From Crossaster papposus (taxonomy: Eukaryota; Echinodermata; Asteroidea; Velatida; Solasteridae): a DNA stretch of 64,000 nucleotides. Below are positions 31,212 to 43,240 of this stretch, in pieces; the first letter of the stretch is position 1; every line of letters begins with the position of its first letter. The position numbers and the translations under genes are program-made. The DNA is taken from contig JBAIAA010000118.1 in assembly GCA_037893245.1 (NCBI GenBank), positions 372,001 through 436,000 of the forward strand. Reading direction: 5' to 3'. The notes under the pieces are model-generated. The model was given only the letters and a program-made list of their open reading frames with translations, did no database searches and had not been told where the DNA came from.

Positions 31212-31620
31212 TTTAAAGGTAGGATACACCAATTGCAGATATCGAAAAAATTTACTACCGAATTATTATGAAATATCTTACTCATCTGAAAGTAAATAAT
31301 GATTTTAGGCATTTAGAAAAATGCTTGCGCTACAGGTACATGTATATATCCTTTAATTATTCTGAAAAATATTATTTTATAAAGAAAAATTCGCGATCGC
31401 AGGACGGTGATCACGAAAAAACAAATAACATAAGAATAACTGCTCGACGCCGGTCGAAAACAAACACCGTTTTTTTGGTACTTTTCTAGGCATTCATGAT
31501 TGTAAAACTTCGGACAGGTTAGTTAAAACCGATATTTACTTATAAAATACAACCCCCAAATCCAACCATTCAGGATAATTCAAGCAATTACCAATGGTGT
31601 ACATGTATCCTACCTTTATT
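31212..31620 (+). mobile_element. R1 MITE, complete
   Basis: TTTAAAGGTAGGATACACCA to GTATCCTACCTTTA with all landmarks, including CGCGATCGCAGGACGGTGAT, an imperfect hairpin typical of the R1 centre. ACATGTA has been gained in both halves. Confidence 0.85.
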
Positions 31621-32807
31621 TACCAATATTCCGGATTGTATGAGGAAACCTTTACGACGTTATCTACGACTTGCTCTCAAAATGTACAATTTGTTTTCCG
31701 GCCCCAAAAAATTACAGGGTGAAAGATATGACATGTCATTAGGCCCTAATGTTTCAAAATCTATCAAAATTGAAAATTCACTAAATACCCTTCTCCCCCT
31801 TAAATTGGCACACAGCTTGTACTGGTTTCATGAGAGCTGTTCACAAATTAAACAAGTACATGTACATCTGGAAAGCAGATTGCACATACCAGTATCTTAC
31901 CCAAAGAGATGCTCACAGTTGTAATCCTCATGGTCACGTCAAATAACAGTAGCTTTCTAAAATACACTAGCAGTGCAGTGTGATTCAAGGCCGTCAACTG
32001 TTAAACACACTAAATAAAATCTCAAAACTTTGGCAGGACAAAATGTCAACTACTGAAGAACATGGAATGTTGTACAAATTCCACACTTATACGTGTATGT
32101 TGTCTCTCCCTTTGCTCTGTGGATCCTCTTGTGCTCAGAGAAAGAGACTATGAGAAAAAAATATGACAGTGGTGTCCTGAGGGTTCTGAGTGATTCTGCC
32201 AGACATTCCAAGGCTTTTTAAAGCTGGAATGCAGGAAACTGACCACATAAACAGTATATTTAGAATGATGATGTAGTAAACCTTAACTGTTATAAAAGGG
32301 GTGGTAACATGTACATGTACTGGTAGGTGGGAAAGCCTGGGTCCTGATTTCCAGGAAACCACAAACTCACTCTTTGACATTCTGTGCAAAGTTATTTTGG
32401 CAAAAAAAAAAGGGAACTTGATCATATCCGGATGACGATGCAAAAACATACGGTTTCACTTTTCCTGTGTGGCAGAACCACAAAATGAAAACACTCTAGA
32501 TACAATAACAATTTTGCTGGTATCATTTTAAGTAAGAAGAAATTTGAACATTTCATATGTTCACTGAACTTCAAAGAAGATAAAAATTATGCATACAAAA
32601 CAGGAAAAAATAGACATTTGATATACCGTACATATCTCCCATGTATTGTTTGCAGTAGCACCACATGGTAAATATATTTTTAATAAGATAAATAGTTGTA
32701 TCCTCATTGAGTGATCCCCACAATGTCGCTTTGTTGTACAGTAAAATTGGGCATGATCCCTGGCCACACGGCATTCTGGTGTTTACGACTTCTGACTAGC
32801 GCCCTCG

Positions 32808-32955
32808 AACAAAGAAACTGTCAATTTGGGAGACCGCCAACATAGGGAAACATAGCTCAGTTGGTAGAGCGCTTATCCGGTATTCCAGAGGTCGCAAGTC
32901 CTACTTTGCCGATTTCTTTGTTCACAAGTTTTGATATTTTTTTTTAGTTTGAGTG
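32808..32955 (+). mobile_element. tRNA-like SINE fragment
   Basis: ACATAGCTCAGTTGGTAGAG is a good tRNA A-box region and GAGGTCGCAAGTCC a weak B box, 30-odd bases apart. The acceptor stem and T arm do not pair, so this is not a functional tRNA. Flanks GAACAAAGAAA and TTTCTTTGTTC are inverted, and a T-rich tail follows. Confidence 0.6.
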
Positions 32956-33003
32956 TTTTTGAAAAGAACAGAGGAAACTCACACATTCTTTTGTATATTA
33001 CGT

Positions 33004-33265
33004 TATGGGGACAATCCATGAGGGTTTGTCTGCTTAGGGCAATTTCTCTAAACTCAAAATCAGAACACTCTAAAATTCAAAAATTTTCAACATCACCCTA
33101 ATTTGTCTTTTTCTACATTTTCTTTCATTATACCCTAACCCAACCTCTAAACCCCTTTACTGAAGACCCAACGCGCTATGGGGACTTGAAAATGTCCCCA
33201 CTACTCGGTCTGTTTTTTCCAAACAAAAAACCTGTACCCACAACTACATGTACGGTAGGTGGAGG
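33004..33265 (-). repeat. R6 repeat copy, inverse
   Basis: Begins GTTATGGGGACAATCCATGA and ends CACTACTCGGTCTGTTTTTT then the GTGGAGGC flank. It is the most complete at the GGGGACAATCC end. Confidence 0.75.
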
Positions 33266-33326
33266 CTACATGTAGAACAACATTTAAGAGAGTACATGTA
33301 TGCTTTTTCCGTCATCAGGAGACTTA

Positions 33327-33846
33327 GGCCGTGTCCGAAACGAGTGTCTAGAGCTACGGTCTACATGTACGTCTACAGCTACGTCTACGTAGGCTCTAAG
33401 GCAAATGGAATTCGGACGTGGCTACGGTAGAGCCTACGGCAGAGCCGTAGATAGGCCTACGGCTAGTTATTGCGCCCCCAAGCGGTGCTTAAATTAGTGT
33501 TTGCAAAATTACGATGTAAGAATTTAAAACAATTATCGTCTGCTAGATGTTACGCAATGTTTGTTTACAGCCGGTCAAAATACCTGATGATATTGACGTA
33601 TTTGTCGATCTGTTGGTTTTTAAATTCAATGCACTATTATTCAAAAATAAACAAAAATTTGCTCCAAAATTAACAATAGTGCTGCCGCCATTTTGTTTTG
33701 CCTGAGCTAGACAACTTCTTTTACGGCTAGATTTGTATGACGTTGTAGCCGTAGCTCTAGACGGCATTTCGGACAGCGCTACAAAATGGCCGCCGTAGAC
33801 AATAGACCTAGCCGTAGCTCTATAGACACCCGTTTCGGACACGGCC
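33327..33846. mobile_element. MITE with GGCCGTGTCCGAAACG ends
   Basis: Ends GGCCGTGTCCGAAACG and CGTTTCGGACACGGCC are inverted. Subterminal GTGTCTAGAGCTACGG and repeated CTACGG/CCGTAG phrases fill both arms. Flanks TTA and TCA fit a degenerate TWA (Harbinger-like) target. Confidence 0.75.
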
Positions 33847-33977
33847 TCAGAGACAGGCAGACTGTCCGAAACGTTGAGTTCCCTCCGGTCCTTTTTAGAA
33901 GCACACAAATTTAAAACAAGAGACTACCACTTGGTGCTACCGCAAACTACTTACAAACGTCAAATACCCTTTTTTTT

Positions 33978-34096
33978 TTACAATCATTTTGCTGGATGCT
34001 TAATCATTTACTTTCAGATGAGTAAGATATTTCTTAATAATTTGGCAGTAAATTCTTTCGATATATCTGCAAATGGTGTATCCTATCTTTAATTAC
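33978..34096 (-). mobile_element. R1 fragment
   Basis: ATTTTGCTGGATGC to GGTGTATCCTATCTTTAAT: only the last third of a minus-oriented R1. Confidence 0.8.
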
Positions 34097-34453
34097 AGAA
34101 AAGTGCAACTTGTATTCCAGTACTTTTTTACATTGCTTAATCAATAAAATCATTGTTTTATAATGAATTTATATTTATTTGACCGAAAAGTGCTAAATTA
34201 GACCAAAACAGTACTGAGGGCATGGAGGATGGATTTTCTTCTTTTTTGACAAATAAAGCCATGTATACTGATTCCATCAAGATCAACCACCAATTTAGTA
34301 GTGGATCCGTTTTAGTGTAAGAAGTGAGTAAATGAACTTTGGCGGATTTGGTCCAGTACAGTTTACAAAATGTAGTAAAAAGCAGGAAAGTTAGGGTAAA
34401 CAAAAAGAGAACAGTTCGGTGAAATAATAACATGACTGGCATTTATGGGCAAA

Positions 34454-34618
34454 CACTGAACAAAAATATAAACGCCCCAAAAAATCTTTATTTGTCTTGA
34501 TTTGTAAACAACATTTGTTGAATTGCTCACTGGCAGAGATGGACACAATTACAAATCAAGACAAATAACAATTTTTGGGGCGTTTATATTTTGTGGGCGT
34601 TAATTATTTTGTTCAGTG
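34454..34618. mobile_element. Short MITE ending CACTGAACAAAAATATAAAC
   Basis: Ends CACTGAACAAAAATATAAAC and its inverse enclose a palindromic interior with TTGTCTTGATTTGTAAACAAC and its complement. It is a compact version of 805-1170 and shows that the 18-bp array there is derived. Confidence 0.85.
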
Positions 34619-34989
34619 TATCTGAGCTGACTAATCATTATATTATGACTGCACAAGCCACAAGATGTCAAAATACATGTACAATTGGGTTTCCTGTGCA
34701 CCATTTTAACTGATAAAGTAAATAAATAAAGTAATAACCAAAATGGGCAAGGAACTACCGGTATAAAACTTGCTTTGTCACACAAACCGACTCACGGATC
34801 ATAATGCCCCTGTCACACATCACGGATCGGCGAGAATTTTTGTGTGTGCATGCACAATGTTTTCTGGCCACTTTGACGGACATTACCTGACGATGAACGT
34901 CCATCCAAAAGATAAAAAGGACATGAAACGCATTTCAACAGATAATTACAAATTATTAATAAATACCTAGGAGAGTTGCTTAAATTAAA

Positions 34990-35154
34990 GGTAATAACAG
35001 TGCGAGGACCCGGTTATTACTGCGTGATAATGACCGGGTTGGGGGATGACCGCTGGTAATAGACCTCGCCTTCGGCTCGATCCATTACCAGCGGTCATCC
35101 CCCAACCCGGTCATTATCACGCAGTAATAACCGGGTCCTCGCACTGTTATTACC
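34990..35154. mobile_element. R4 hairpin, intact loop
   Basis: A 165-bp palindrome with ends GGTAATAACAGTGCGAGGAC and GTCCTCGCACTGTTATTACC and loop CCTCGCCTTCGGCTCG. It is almost identical to 5829-5993 but with the unmutated loop. AATAAATACCTAGGAGAG lies just to the left (34958-34975), as expected for the neighbouring R4 end. Confidence 0.85.
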
Positions 35155-35159
35155 TAAAT

Positions 35160-35955
35160 AAATAGGTTTACATCGCCGTCCGTCCCTATTTTTAGCTCCG
35201 TCCCAATATTTTTTTATATTTTATATTTTTTCTAAAACTGTTTTTTTTCTACTTCTGTGCATCCAATTGATGGTCTAGGATCGTCGATAACAACTGCGCG
35301 CGCCATCCAGTGCTTGTAGGGAGACGTACGCGATCGCTTCATCAAAACACGCCTTCAGAAAAGTCGCATCACGTGGCTGACGGCATGCAATAGCGTGCTC
35401 TGCAAAGATCGTCAGTCAACAGGGCAAGTCGCTGCATGCTGGACAGGTGGCTAACGATGTCAGATGTACCGTAGGCCCTATTCCTTCCACTACGACTATC
35501 ATTCCAATGTGTTCAAGCCACAATGTATTGATACTATTCAATAAACAATGAACAATCGCTACGTATACAATTCAATTTCAATTTATTTCAATTTAATATT
35601 CACATGTATAACTGTCTGAGTGATTGACGATGTATTTTGGCGGGAAAAGCGCCTTGCGGTTTCAGTCATTTTCAGGGTTAATATAAAATATAAAATATAA
35701 ATTCCCCTCCCCACCAATTTTTTTAAATCTTAGTGATGTAAACCTATTTATTAATTTTAAATGGCCTTATCCAAGTGTGACAGGCGCATTAAAAAAATGA
35801 TTATTGACAAGTCATCATTGCTTGCAAATTGCCAATCACAACAGTTACAGTAGAGTGCAATTGAAAGTTACTGGTGCGAATGGGAACGGGAAATGGTTTT
35901 TTTTTTAATGTAAAAACTTTTTCCCACTTGAAAAAGTAGGAGTGAGCATCAGTTA
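35160..35955 (-). other. Intron 3 stretch without gene
   Basis: AT-rich. TAGGTTTACATCG at 35163 and GATGTAAACCTATTTA at 35736-35751 are inverses, with AATTTTTTT/ATATTTT phrases inside, so 35155-35755 may be a decayed inverted-repeat element. No frame. Confidence 0.45.
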
Positions 35956-35956
35956 A

Positions 35957-36222
35957 AATTTCCCACTTGTGTATAAAAAGCGGTTTCCCACTTGTGTATA
36001 AAAAGCGGTTTCCCACTTGTGTATAAAAAGCGGTTTCCCACTTGTGTATAAAAAGCGGTTTCCCACTTGTGTATAAAAAGCGGTTTCCCACTTGTGTATA
36101 AAAAGCGGTTTCCCACTTGTGTATAAAAAGCGGTTTCCCACTTGTGTATAAAAAGCGGTTTCCCACTTGTGTATAAAAAGCAGTTTCCCACTTGTGTATA
36201 AAAAGCGGTTTCCCACTTGTGA
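35957..36222 (+). repeat. 25-bp minisatellite, about 10.5 copies
   Basis: The unit is TTTCCCACTTGTGTATAAAAAGCGG (first 20 bases: TTTCCCACTTGTGTATAAAA). Copies are almost identical, implying recent amplification. Diverged half-units (TTTCCCACTTTGTG, GGTTACCCACT) continue to about 36365. Confidence 0.95.
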
Positions 36223-36678
36223 GAAAGGCTGTGAAAATTGTGAGGGAAAGTGAGAAAAACGGTTACCCACTAAAATGTGAAAATGTTTTCCCACTTTGTG
36301 AAAAACTGTAAAAATCAGTTACCCGCTTGAGAAGATGGGAAAAAGTGTGACAAGAATTTCCCATTCTACATGTAAAAAGTACGGTACATGTACATGTACG
36401 TACATGTATGTGTAAGGTTAACTTTCAATTGCACTGTACCAGTCAGTACCTCAACACTAGGCCGATCAACCAACAAACGAACTAGTCTATTAACCATTGG
36501 ACAAACCATGGAGGAAAGAAAAAACTAACCAACTGACCAGCCCTGCCCACTAATCAAACAACTTAGGTGAGATATGATGAAAATAGAAAGCCCACAAAAT
36601 AATCAAGGTGTACAAGTTCTATCACAAATATGTTACATAACGGTACAACATGTACATAAAATGTACCCGGTATGTGGG

Positions 36679-38515
36679 CAGCGTTCTAGCTAGGCATTAA
36701 ATAGCGTGCCGGGCCGACACGCTATCGAAAAGTTCCGACACGCTATAATTCCTCCGATACGCTATCGATACGCTTTAAAAATATTAACTTATAATTTTTT
36801 TTATAACGATTTCTCTGTGTTAAATTGTGGATCAATTATTTGTTTTCATATTGTAACAAAACATTGTGCAGCGCGATGCCATACGTCATAAGTCAGCTTA
36901 CCAAATCACGCCGAAGTCGTCACCAACACAGCAAAACGATTACGATCGGTGTGTGGTTACAAGCAAGCAAGTTGCCAAACTCAACATGTACGTACATGTA
37001 CATGTACACGTACACGCGCGCTGCCTCACACAACCCCCACATGCGATACATCTTTGACATAACAGATAATGCACATGGCCATGTGGGTGCAGGTTGGCTG
37101 CATGTCGTGAATCAGGTTACCACTGAAAATCGGCCAAGCACCAGTCAAAATCTGGGATTTTTTTCATGGGCGCTGTTGTTGCGCTGTGCCGACGATTTGG
37201 CATGGTTTAAGAGAGCGGGGGAAAGGGACTCCCCAAGGGGAGGGGGTTGGGAAGGGGAGGGGGTTGGGAAGGGGAGGGGGTTGGGAAGGGGAGGGGGTTG
37301 GGAAGGGGAGGGGGTTGGGAAGGGGAGGGGGTTGGGAAGGGGAGGGGGTTGGGAAGGGGAGGGGGTTGGGAAGGGGAGGGGGTTGGGAAGGGGAGGGGGT
37401 TGGGAAGGGGAGGGGGTTGGGAAGGGGAGGGGGTTGGGAAGGGGAGGGGGTTGGGAAGGGGAGGGGGTTGGGAAGGGGAGGGGGTTGGGAAGGGGAGGGG
37501 GTTGGGAAGGGGAGGGGGTTGGGAAGGGGAGGGGGTTGGGAAGGGGAGGGGGTTGGGAAGGGGAGGGGGTTGGGAAGGGGAGGGGGTTGGGAAGGGGAGG
37601 GGGTTGGGAAGGGGAGGGGGTTGGGAAGGGGAGGGGGTTGGGAAGGGGAGGGGGTTGGGAAGGGGAGGGGGTTGGGAAGGGGAGGGGGTTGGGAAGGGGA
37701 GGGGGTTGGGAAGGGGAGGGGGTTGGGAAGGGGAGGGGGTTGGGAAGGGGAGGGGGTTGGGAAGGGGAGGGGGTTGGGGCGGAGGGGAGGGGGTTGGGGC
37801 GGAGGGGAGGGGGTTGGGGCGGAGGGGAGGGGGTTGGGGCGGACGGGAGCAATTTTTAATGGGAACATTTTATTTTTCTAAATAGATCCAAAACAGAGAA
37901 TCCTTAAAAAAAAAGAGGTTTTAGGGAGGATGTCAATTCTATCTATACCACAGGGACAAAAAGGCGGACGGGGATGATGGGTTGAGCATTTTGTTCTACC
38001 GAGGCCCAATTAAATAAAATAAAACACCAAAACAAAATTAAAATTAGTACTCTGAGTCTGTGTGTTTTCTTAGTAACCGATTAACACTCTCATTTTGTAA
38101 AACCATCCCTGTAATTTCTATAAAAAAAAAAAAATAAAAAAAAATTAAAAAAAAAAAAAAAAAAATCATTTAACAATAAAACCACTGATGACCAACTGAA
38201 AATGTTGTTGTTTATTTGTATTTATTTGCCTACAGATTTGTTATCACAAAAAAAAGAGTCACAAAATATTATGTGGACTAACTTATAATAAGGCAGTTTC
38301 TGCATTGGGTTTAAAATAATTCAGATGAATTTATAGGGTTACCAACTTCTCTGAGTGGTCTAGATTGCACCAGAGAGCATCTACGGCTTCAAAATTTTCA
38401 GGGGCCCTTAAGCGGGCCCCGGACCACACGTCGTAAAGGATTCGCGCTTCGCGCTCGCAAATTTCACGTTTCAGAAATGCCCCTACCCTATAAACTTTTC
38501 CTAGCTAGAACCCTG
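36679..38515. mobile_element. hAT-like element carrying a G-rich minisatellite
   Basis: Ends CAGCGTTCTAGCTAGG and CCTAGCTAGAACCCTG are inverted (one mismatch), and TATGTGGG is duplicated at 36671-36678 and 38516-38523. An 8-bp duplication and CAGnG ends are hAT features. The 17-bp array at 37237-37846 makes up a third of the element. A related right end occurs at 56980-56994. No transposase. Confidence 0.88.
37237..37846 (+). repeat. 17-bp G-rich minisatellite with a 20-bp variant block
   Basis: About 32 near-perfect units of TTGGGAAGGGGAGGGGG, then about four units of TTGGGGCGGAGGGGAGGGGG. Every unit carries several G runs, so the plus strand can form many G-quadruplexes. Long open frames of up to 344 codons on both strands are artefacts of 17-bp periodicity without stops. 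The gene's template is the G-rich strand. Confidence 0.97.
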
Positions 38516-38929
38516 TATGTGGGTACCAGTAATAAATCTCCTTCATTAAAACACATCCATGTCAATGTTACTATTAGACTAATGGATGCTCAGCTGAACA
38601 CTGTTGACTTTTTAATATGTTTTGTCACATCCAATCCCTCATTCTTTAAAGACCAAAAACATGTTATGCTGCCATCTGTTGACGATAAATATCTTCACCA
38701 CAAAGTGTATACAGTACATTTACAGGCACAGAACTGCAACTTGTTTATTGTCACTCTTTCCTTGTTTGTACAAGATACTGGTTTAACCCTAACCATCCCA
38801 AATCCTCCAAATTTTTCTTCGCAAATTGCAGGATTTGCAGGATTGAGGTTACTTACGGTATAAGTTGATCTTTGACCTTATAGATCACACAAACTTGAGC
38901 CAACTCTGGGTTCTACCCTAACATATTTA

Positions 38930-39445
38930 TTTACAATACTGTACATGTACATGGATATCCAAACAAATTGAAGTATAATATTTGTTGTTTTTTCCTAGCT
39001 AATTTCAAAGTTAGAAAAATGTGACATTCATTTGTATCTTGATGCAAATTGTATGCAAATTGGATGTACACACAATGTATATTTACATACATTATACCGT
39101 CACGTCTACCGTTTTTTGCACCAGAAAAATCACATTTTGCCCCCTTTGACATGAGCTAAGAAGCACACAAAAATATTATATCTTAAATTCTTTGATATAC
39201 CAGTACATCTAAATTGTTAAAAACAGCCTGCTCAAGGTCAAGTGATCTACATGTACAATGTCAAATTAAAGGTAAGAGTAAAGGTTAAAGGTCATTGTAG
39301 GTCAAAATTGCCAAGACATACATTTATTTATGATGTTAGCTTTCCAATGAATTCAAAATTACCAAATTTGATAAACAGGTTAGGGAGGTATGGTCCTTTA
39401 AATATTGGTGGCCACGCCAATTTTGGCTATCATCCAAACATTGCG
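38930..39445 (+). repeat. R8 diverged repeat
   Basis: Shares the order AGGTCAnnTGATC, AAGGTCATTG, GTCAAAnTG, ATGGTCCnTTAAATA and TGGTGGCCA with 51035-51420. Moderately diverged, ends unclear. Confidence 0.55.
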
Positions 39446-39706
39446 GTACACTGTATACATGTACAGTAGAGAGTTCTTTGATGTTTTTCCAAGGTGCTGC
39501 TACATTGTACATAAACATGTACAGGTATGTACTTGTACTTCTGAACCTAAACCGATGTACAAGGAATAAATTAAAGTATGAACCAAACCAAAACATGCCA
39601 TGCAGAAAACCGAACCGAACCAAACCTGGATGATTAGTTTCAGCTCTCAAGTACCCCTCAAGCCAACCAGAAAAAAAAAGTGCTATGCAGACAGACTGTG
39701 GATGTT

Positions 39707-39977
39707 TAACCAGTTCGCGTCGGATGACGTACCGGTACAGTACATGTACACAATTGTACACGCAAACACAAAGTTTTCCCAAGATTCAAAACGGATGATG
39801 CATAAACACGTCACAAGCAAGGCCGAAAAATGTCTGTCAGCAGCAAGCAAGGCCGGAAATGCGTGGGTGTGCTTCCCGGTACCATCGGCCTGAACCCGCC
39901 TCGGATCAAGTTTTGTTGAAAAAAATAACCCGCCTCGGCTCGGTGATGTTAAAATAATCCCAGCGCGAACTGATTAA
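39707..39977 (+). mobile_element. R3 MITE with ACATGT gain
   Basis: TTAACCAGTTCGCGTCGGAT to CAGCGCGAACTGATTAA. GTACCGGTACAGTACATGTA has been gained near the left end. Confidence 0.85.
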
Positions 39978-40470
39978 GATACCAGTAAATGCTGCTTCTG
40001 ATCTACATGTACATGTACATACGCACTCTCTATATTTGAATGCAATTATCTAGGAAAAACAGGCCGGGAAGTACAGCTTTATGACAATATTTTGTAAGAT
40101 AATTCTCACACCCTGTGTTACGCCCTTATTAATAAAAACAAACAGAGCAGTGAGCTCCAAGTGCAAGATAACAGTGTTATTGATTGGATACAATGTGGAT
40201 ATTGATGTACAATGTTGATGTACTTCCTGGTTTTAAATGACTATGCAACTGTTGGTGGCACAAACACTGTCAAGTATTAGACTAGAAATATGACCTCATA
40301 AGAACAGGAAACACCTCTCACAGCTCCCAAAATTATATTATATTACATGTCCATGAATGTGCTGCGACGTACAATGTACCGGTACATGTTATCAAAGTTT
40401 TTTTAATTTCATTTTTTTCCGAATTGTTTGACCCACTCAACCACCCACCTAAATTTTCGATCTAATTAGC

Positions 40471-40616
40471 TAACCCTAACCCTGCCAGATCCAGCACAGT
40501 CCATCTCTGGTGACTGCTTGACCTTGCTGGGCTCTGCACACAAGTCAATGTGACAAAGTATGTAATCTGATGCATCTGGCAGGGTTTCTAGCCAAAATAC
40601 CCTGGAGGGTTAGGGT
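40471..40616. mobile_element. Element ending CTAACCCTAACCCTGCCAGA
   Basis: Ends TAACCCTAACCCTGCCAGAT and TCTGGCAGGGTTTCT plus GGGTTAGGGTTTT are partly inverted. A related piece at 41029-41340 has TTAACCCTAACCCTGCTACT and TTTGGCAGGGTGCTTTAAGA. Confidence 0.5.
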
Positions 40617-40679
40617 TTTAAAACACTAACTCGCTATTCAATAAATAAATGCCTTGTCGCTCGGGATGCTGTGAATACA

Positions 40680-40958
40680 TGTTCCGGTACATGCAAAGTT
40701 TTTCCGGAATTCAGAACGGATGACGGATAAACACGTCACGAGCAAGGCTGGATATACATGTACGTATGTAGCTACATGTACATGTATCAGCAGCCAGATA
40801 TCTATCAGCAACCGGATCACAGTGAGCAAGGCAGAAAAGATCAGAGTGTGCTACCCACAGATGCTGGCCTGAAACCGTCTCAGATTGAGGTTTGTGAAAA
40901 AGAATCCCGCGCCTGGGCCCAGTCAATGTCAAAAATAATTCCAGTGCAAACTTGTTAA
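40680..40958 (+). mobile_element. R3, highly diverged copy
   Basis: AGTTTTTCCGGAATTCAGAA, GGATGACGGATAAACACGTC, GATTGAGGTTTGTGAAAAAG and CCAGTGCAAACTTGTTAA are recognisably R3, with an inserted GATATCTATCAGCA repeat. Confidence 0.65.
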
Positions 40959-41280
40959 GTGACGATGTGTTAAAGGCAGCCAGGAGCCGCGTACAAATTT
41001 CATACAAATCCCTCTAGTAGTTTGTCCTTAACCCTAACCCTGCTACTGTAGATGCAGTGCAGTGCATCAGGTATAAAATAAGTCTGGTGCACTTTGATGC
41101 ATTCTGCTGTCAACACTAGTGCATAAACGACCACAGTCTAAGACTATGAGAGCTACGTGTAATCCCCATTGAACAATGCCAGAGAGGGATTCTGCTGCAT
41201 TGGGTGACCACAGACTCTGAAGCAGTTTGACCCTGGGATTTCTGACCTGATGGAGCTCGCCGCACTCTGAAGCCAAGTCA

Positions 41281-41619
<339 letters not shown>

Positions 41620-41708
41620 TCAAAGGTCAAACAAGAAAGTTCTTTTTTTTACAGGAGATTTGGTGTCGCAGTGAATGTTTATTTCTCCAAAGCTTGGGCA
41701 TCTTCTTA

Positions 41709-41921
41709 AACCAGTTCGCGCCGGGATAATTTTAACATCACCGAGTTAAGTCGCGGGATTATTTTTAACAAAACGCGATTCGAGTCGGGTTCCGGTTGAT
41801 GGTACCGGAAAGCACACCCACGCATTTTCGGCCTTGCTCGTGACGCGTTTATGCGTCATCCGTTTTGAATCTGGAGAAAACTTTGCGTGTATATATACGT
41901 CCTCTGGCGCGAACTGGTTAA
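41709..41921 (-). mobile_element. R3 MITE beside exon 3, inverse
   Basis: TTAAACCAGTTCGCGCCGGG to GGCGCGAACTGGTTAA, interior inverted relative to most copies. It lies about 95 bases upstream of the exon 3 acceptor. Confidence 0.88.
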
Positions 41922-42041
41922 TACAAGTGGCAGCCTGGTGGAGACAGCCGTTTCGTACCCTCATAGAAAAGCGCACACGCACACGCGCACACAACCTCAT
42001 CAGTACAAAGGCATACATGTACATGTGTAGCTGAATGTCAA

Positions 42042-42460
42042 TTGTGACCCACCACCCCGAAACCAGGCTAAAGTCGAAATTTTTCATATGAGAGATTTGT
42101 ATACCATTGGATTGCTAGCATTTTAAGCTTTAAAATGATACATCACATGCACCAGTACCGCTATGGAATGAAAAGTAACGACGCTTCAAAAAGTGACATT
42201 TTGTTGCCGTTCGCGGCAACAAGTTTGCTCAATTTGAGTAATACATGTACCCGGTAGCAACGACAACAAAAATCAAGAGAAGGCCGATATTATCACTTTC
42301 GAGATTTTTAAAAAGGTTTAAACATGAACAGCCTATAAATTAGAGTTTTAACTAACGATTTATGAAAGAAAAAACAATCGAACGGCAACACATTTTTGTG
42401 TGTACAATGCCATATCTCGAAATGGCATTTGCCGACTTCCGCCTGGTTTTGGCTGATGAG
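42042..42460. mobile_element. Possible TGTGAC-type element
   Basis: TGTGACCCACCACCCCGAAA, then CCAGGCTAAAGTCG, is loosely inverted as CGACTTCCGCCTGGTTTTGG on the right. The right terminal TGTGAC inverse is not found. Confidence 0.4.
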
Positions 42461-43025
42461 ATGCTACTCTCGCAGACTAAGGTACCACAGACGAAGATGA
42501 GCTACAGTATCATGTAGTTTTCACTAAATTTGAGTGCAGTTCAATTTGTTTATTGATTACAAACAGTTTAGAAAGGGTCACACAATCACTGGGGCCTAGT
42601 AACTTGATCTCATGAAACAGCTACATGTACGATACATGTATGGTACATGTACAGGTATAACAGAAGAAAATATCATAGGAAGCTGACGAGGGGTGCTCTT
42701 CCACCAGGACAATTATCAGCCTACACATCCACAGTAGCCATAGCTGCCATCAAGAAATATGGATTTGTACCGTAAATCCTAATTTGGCACCCTCTGACCT
42801 CTTCCCAAAGTTGAAATGGTCGCCATTCTGCCTTAGATGATGCTGTCATTGATACTGTGAGCCACTTCCTGTGAGCTCAATACAACAGCTCCCACAAAAT
42901 TACCAGTTTTTATCATAACCCCCAAAAAATAAAAAAATTGAAGCATTTTTTTACAAAAACAAAAAAAATGCAATTTTGAATTCATAAAAATTAAATAAAA
43001 TTTGATATTTTGCTTCATTACTTAC

Positions 43026-43240
43026 TGCTTAAAGGTAGGATACACCATTGGTAATTGCTTGAATTATCATTAATGGGTAGATTTGGTGGGTTGTATTTCA
43101 TAGAAAATATCATTTAACTGACCTGTCCGAAGTTTTACAATAATGGATGCCGGGAAAAGCACGAAAAACAGCGTTTGTTTTCAACCGGCGTCGAGCTGTT
43201 ATGCTTATGTTATTTGTGTTTTTTCGCGATCGCCGCCGTT
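43026..43240 (-). mobile_element. R1 copy, truncated
   Basis: TTAAAGGTAGGATACACCAT, GTAATTGCTTGAATTATCAT to TTTTCGCGATCGCCG; the second half is missing. Confidence 0.8.

Noticed and set aside
32840-32915. Functional tRNA gene
   Set aside because: The A box is good, but the acceptor and T stems do not pair and the B box is poor; it fits a SINE remnant.
36825-37885. Open frames up to 344 codons rich in [17 protein letters not shown], and the proline-rich antisense frames
   Set aside because: All derive from the 17-bp G-rich minisatellite inside a transposon; no splice sites, start context or family match.
38477-38863. 128-codon plus-strand frame as a gene
   Set aside because: No domain, poor composition, and it crosses the end of a transposon and an AACCCTAACC-type repeat.
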